From Azorinus chamasolen (lineage: Eukaryota > Mollusca > Bivalvia > Cardiida > Solecurtidae), in assembly GCA_963576725.1 (NCBI GenBank), contig OY755243.1, positions 40,595,243 through 40,659,242 of the forward strand: 64,000 nucleotides of DNA, read 5' to 3'. A program made the translations under genes and the position numbers. Of the stretch, positions 62,488 through 64,000 are shown piece after piece; position 1 is the stretch's first letter; each line of letters opens with the position of its first letter. The notes under the pieces were generated by a model that saw nothing but the letters and a program-made list of their open reading frames with translations, was not told where the DNA came from and made no database searches.

Positions 62488-63902
62488 TCGGTTATAACTG
62501 TGTGCCTTAACAATTAACATGAAGACTGTGCGCCTTAACTGTTAACATGAAGAGACAACCTCTTAACTGTGCGCCTTAACTAATAACATGAAGAGACAAC
62601 CTCCTAACTGTGCGCCTTAACTAATAACATGAAGAGACAACCTCCTAACTGTGCGCCTTAACTAATAACATGAAGAGACAACCTCTTAACTGTGCGCCTT
62701 AACTAATAACATGAAGAGACAACCTCCTAACTGTGCGCCTTAACTAATAACATGAAGAGACAACCTCCTAACTGTGCGCCTTAACTAATAACATGAAGAG
62801 ACAACCTCTTAACTGTGCGCCTTAACTAATAACATGAAGAGACAACCTCCTAACTGTGCGCCTTAACTAATAACATGAAGAGACAACCTCTTAACTGTGC
62901 GCCTTAACTAATAACATGAAGAGACAACCTCTTAACTGTGCGCCTTAACTAATAACATGAAGAGACAACCTCTTAACTGTGCGCCTTAACTAATAACATG
63001 AAGAGACAACCTCCTAACTGTGCGCCTTAACTAATAACATGAAGAGACAACCTCCTAACTGTGCGCCTTAACTAATAACATGAAGAGACAACCTCTTAAC
63101 TGTGCGCCTTAACTAATAACATGAAGAGACAACCTCCTAACTGTGCGCCTTAACTAATAACATGAAGAGACAACCTCTTAACTGTGCGCCTTAACTGTTA
63201 ACATGAAGAGACAACCTCTTAACTGTGCGCCTTAACTAATAACATGAAGAGACAACCTCTTAACTGTGCGCCTTAACTAATAACATGAAGAGACAACCTC
63301 TTAACTGTGCGCCTTAACTAATAACATGAAGAGACAACCTCCTAACTGTGCGCCTTAACTAATAACATGAAGAGACAACCTCTTAACTGTGCGCCTTAAC
63401 TAATAACATGAAGAGACAACCTCCTAACTGTGTGCCTTAACTAATAACATGAAGAGACAACCTCCTAACTGTGTGCCTTAACTAATAACATGAAGAGACA
63501 ACCTCCTAACTGTGTGCCTTAACTAATAACATGAAGAGACAACCTCTTAACTGTGCGCCTTAACTAATAACATGAAGAGACAACCTCCTAACTGTGCGCC
63601 TTAACTATTATCATGAAGAGACAACCTCCTAACTGTGCGCCTTAACTAATAACATGAAGAGACAACCTCCTAACTGTGTGCCTTAACTAATAACATGAAG
63701 AGACAACCTCCTAACTGTGTGCCTTAACTAATAACATGAAGAGACAACCTCCTAACTGTGCGCCTTAACTATTATCATGAAGAGACAACCTCCTAACTGT
63801 GTGCCTTAACTAATAACATGAAGAGACAACCTCCTAACTGTGCGCCTTAACTATTATCATGAAGAGACAACCTCCTAACTGTGCGCCTTAACTAATAACA
63901 TG
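62488..63902. repeat. 41-base satellite, ~34 units
   Basis: The unit is CTGTGCGCCTTAACTAATAA, CATGAAGAGACAACCTCCTA, A. Variable sites are CCTCT/CCTCC, GTGCG/GTGTG and AATAAC/ATTATC/GTTAAC. GTGTG and ATTATC units cluster at the right end (63420-63870). No host element is recognised; C-like GACGTCACACCTGGATCAAA follows. Confidence 0.97.
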
Positions 63903-64000
63903 ATAAGTGTAATCTTGACGTCACACCTGGATCAAAACTATTTGATACATGGCCTATAACAAAAAGAAAGATAATTCAAACAGGAAAAATGAAGCAGACG

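Overview
This window is non-coding, repeat-dominated DNA from an animal nuclear genome. No open reading frame longer than about 215 codons exists, and the long ones are all tandem-repeat artefacts. The dense mix of short palindromic transposons, minisatellites and a recurrent element with ends reading AGGTGAG and GGGCCATGATGGCCC is what I associate with lophotrochozoans, most probably a bivalve mollusc. That placement is inferred from style and recall, not from a search.

Genes. The only protein-coding signal I can support is two small exons on the minus strand. A 45-base first coding exon at 52487-52531 has an ATG, an in-frame stop 15 bases upstream and a GT donor. A 94-base internal exon at 24174-24267 has a strong AG acceptor and a GT donor. 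Their phases match (0 to 0), so nearly half the window is probably one ~28 kb first coding intron, with the promoter near 52.5-53.4 kb. The product is not recognised.

Transposons. Most of the rest is built from a few families of short non-autonomous DNA elements. Families A, B (with variant B2), C and E have ends beginning TTAACCCTT and ending AAGGGTTAA, with TTAA at the junctions, as in piggyBac-type elements. Families D, D2 and D3 begin CAGT(A/T)(A/G)AAC and sit between TA dinucleotides, as in pogo/Tc1-mariner-type elements. They are nested in each other, and many neighbours share a single TTAA or TA. In this answer 'plus' for A means the copy reading TTAACCCATT..CATAGGC; for B the copy reading TTAACCC..GAATATTCATGTAAGAAATAATGA (the AT-rich half first); for C the copy reading GTGTCAAACAGCTTGGATCC.

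Satellites. About twenty tandem arrays (units 22-155 bases) fill roughly a quarter of the window. Several can be traced to expansion of a segment inside a B, C or D-type element.

Centrepiece. 37542-46391 is an 8.85 kb foldback-like element. It has perfectly matching outer inverted ends and an 11-base flanking direct duplication. Both arms are made of a 59-base satellite, in opposite orientation, around a 2.1 kb middle. A 2.15 kb second element is inserted cleanly in the left arm.

Layout: 0-6.4 kb arrays and C/B/D relics; 6.5-13 kb A/B/F cluster; 13.4-15.0 kb 35-base satellite; 15.7-19.2 kb arrays, including a B element swollen by a 25-base satellite; 19.3-24.1 kb mixed elements; 24.2 kb exon; 24.3-37.5 kb mixed elements and arrays; 37.5-46.4 kb foldback element; 46.4-52.4 kb mixed elements; 52.5 kb first coding exon and putative promoter; 53.6-64 kb mixed elements and two large arrays.
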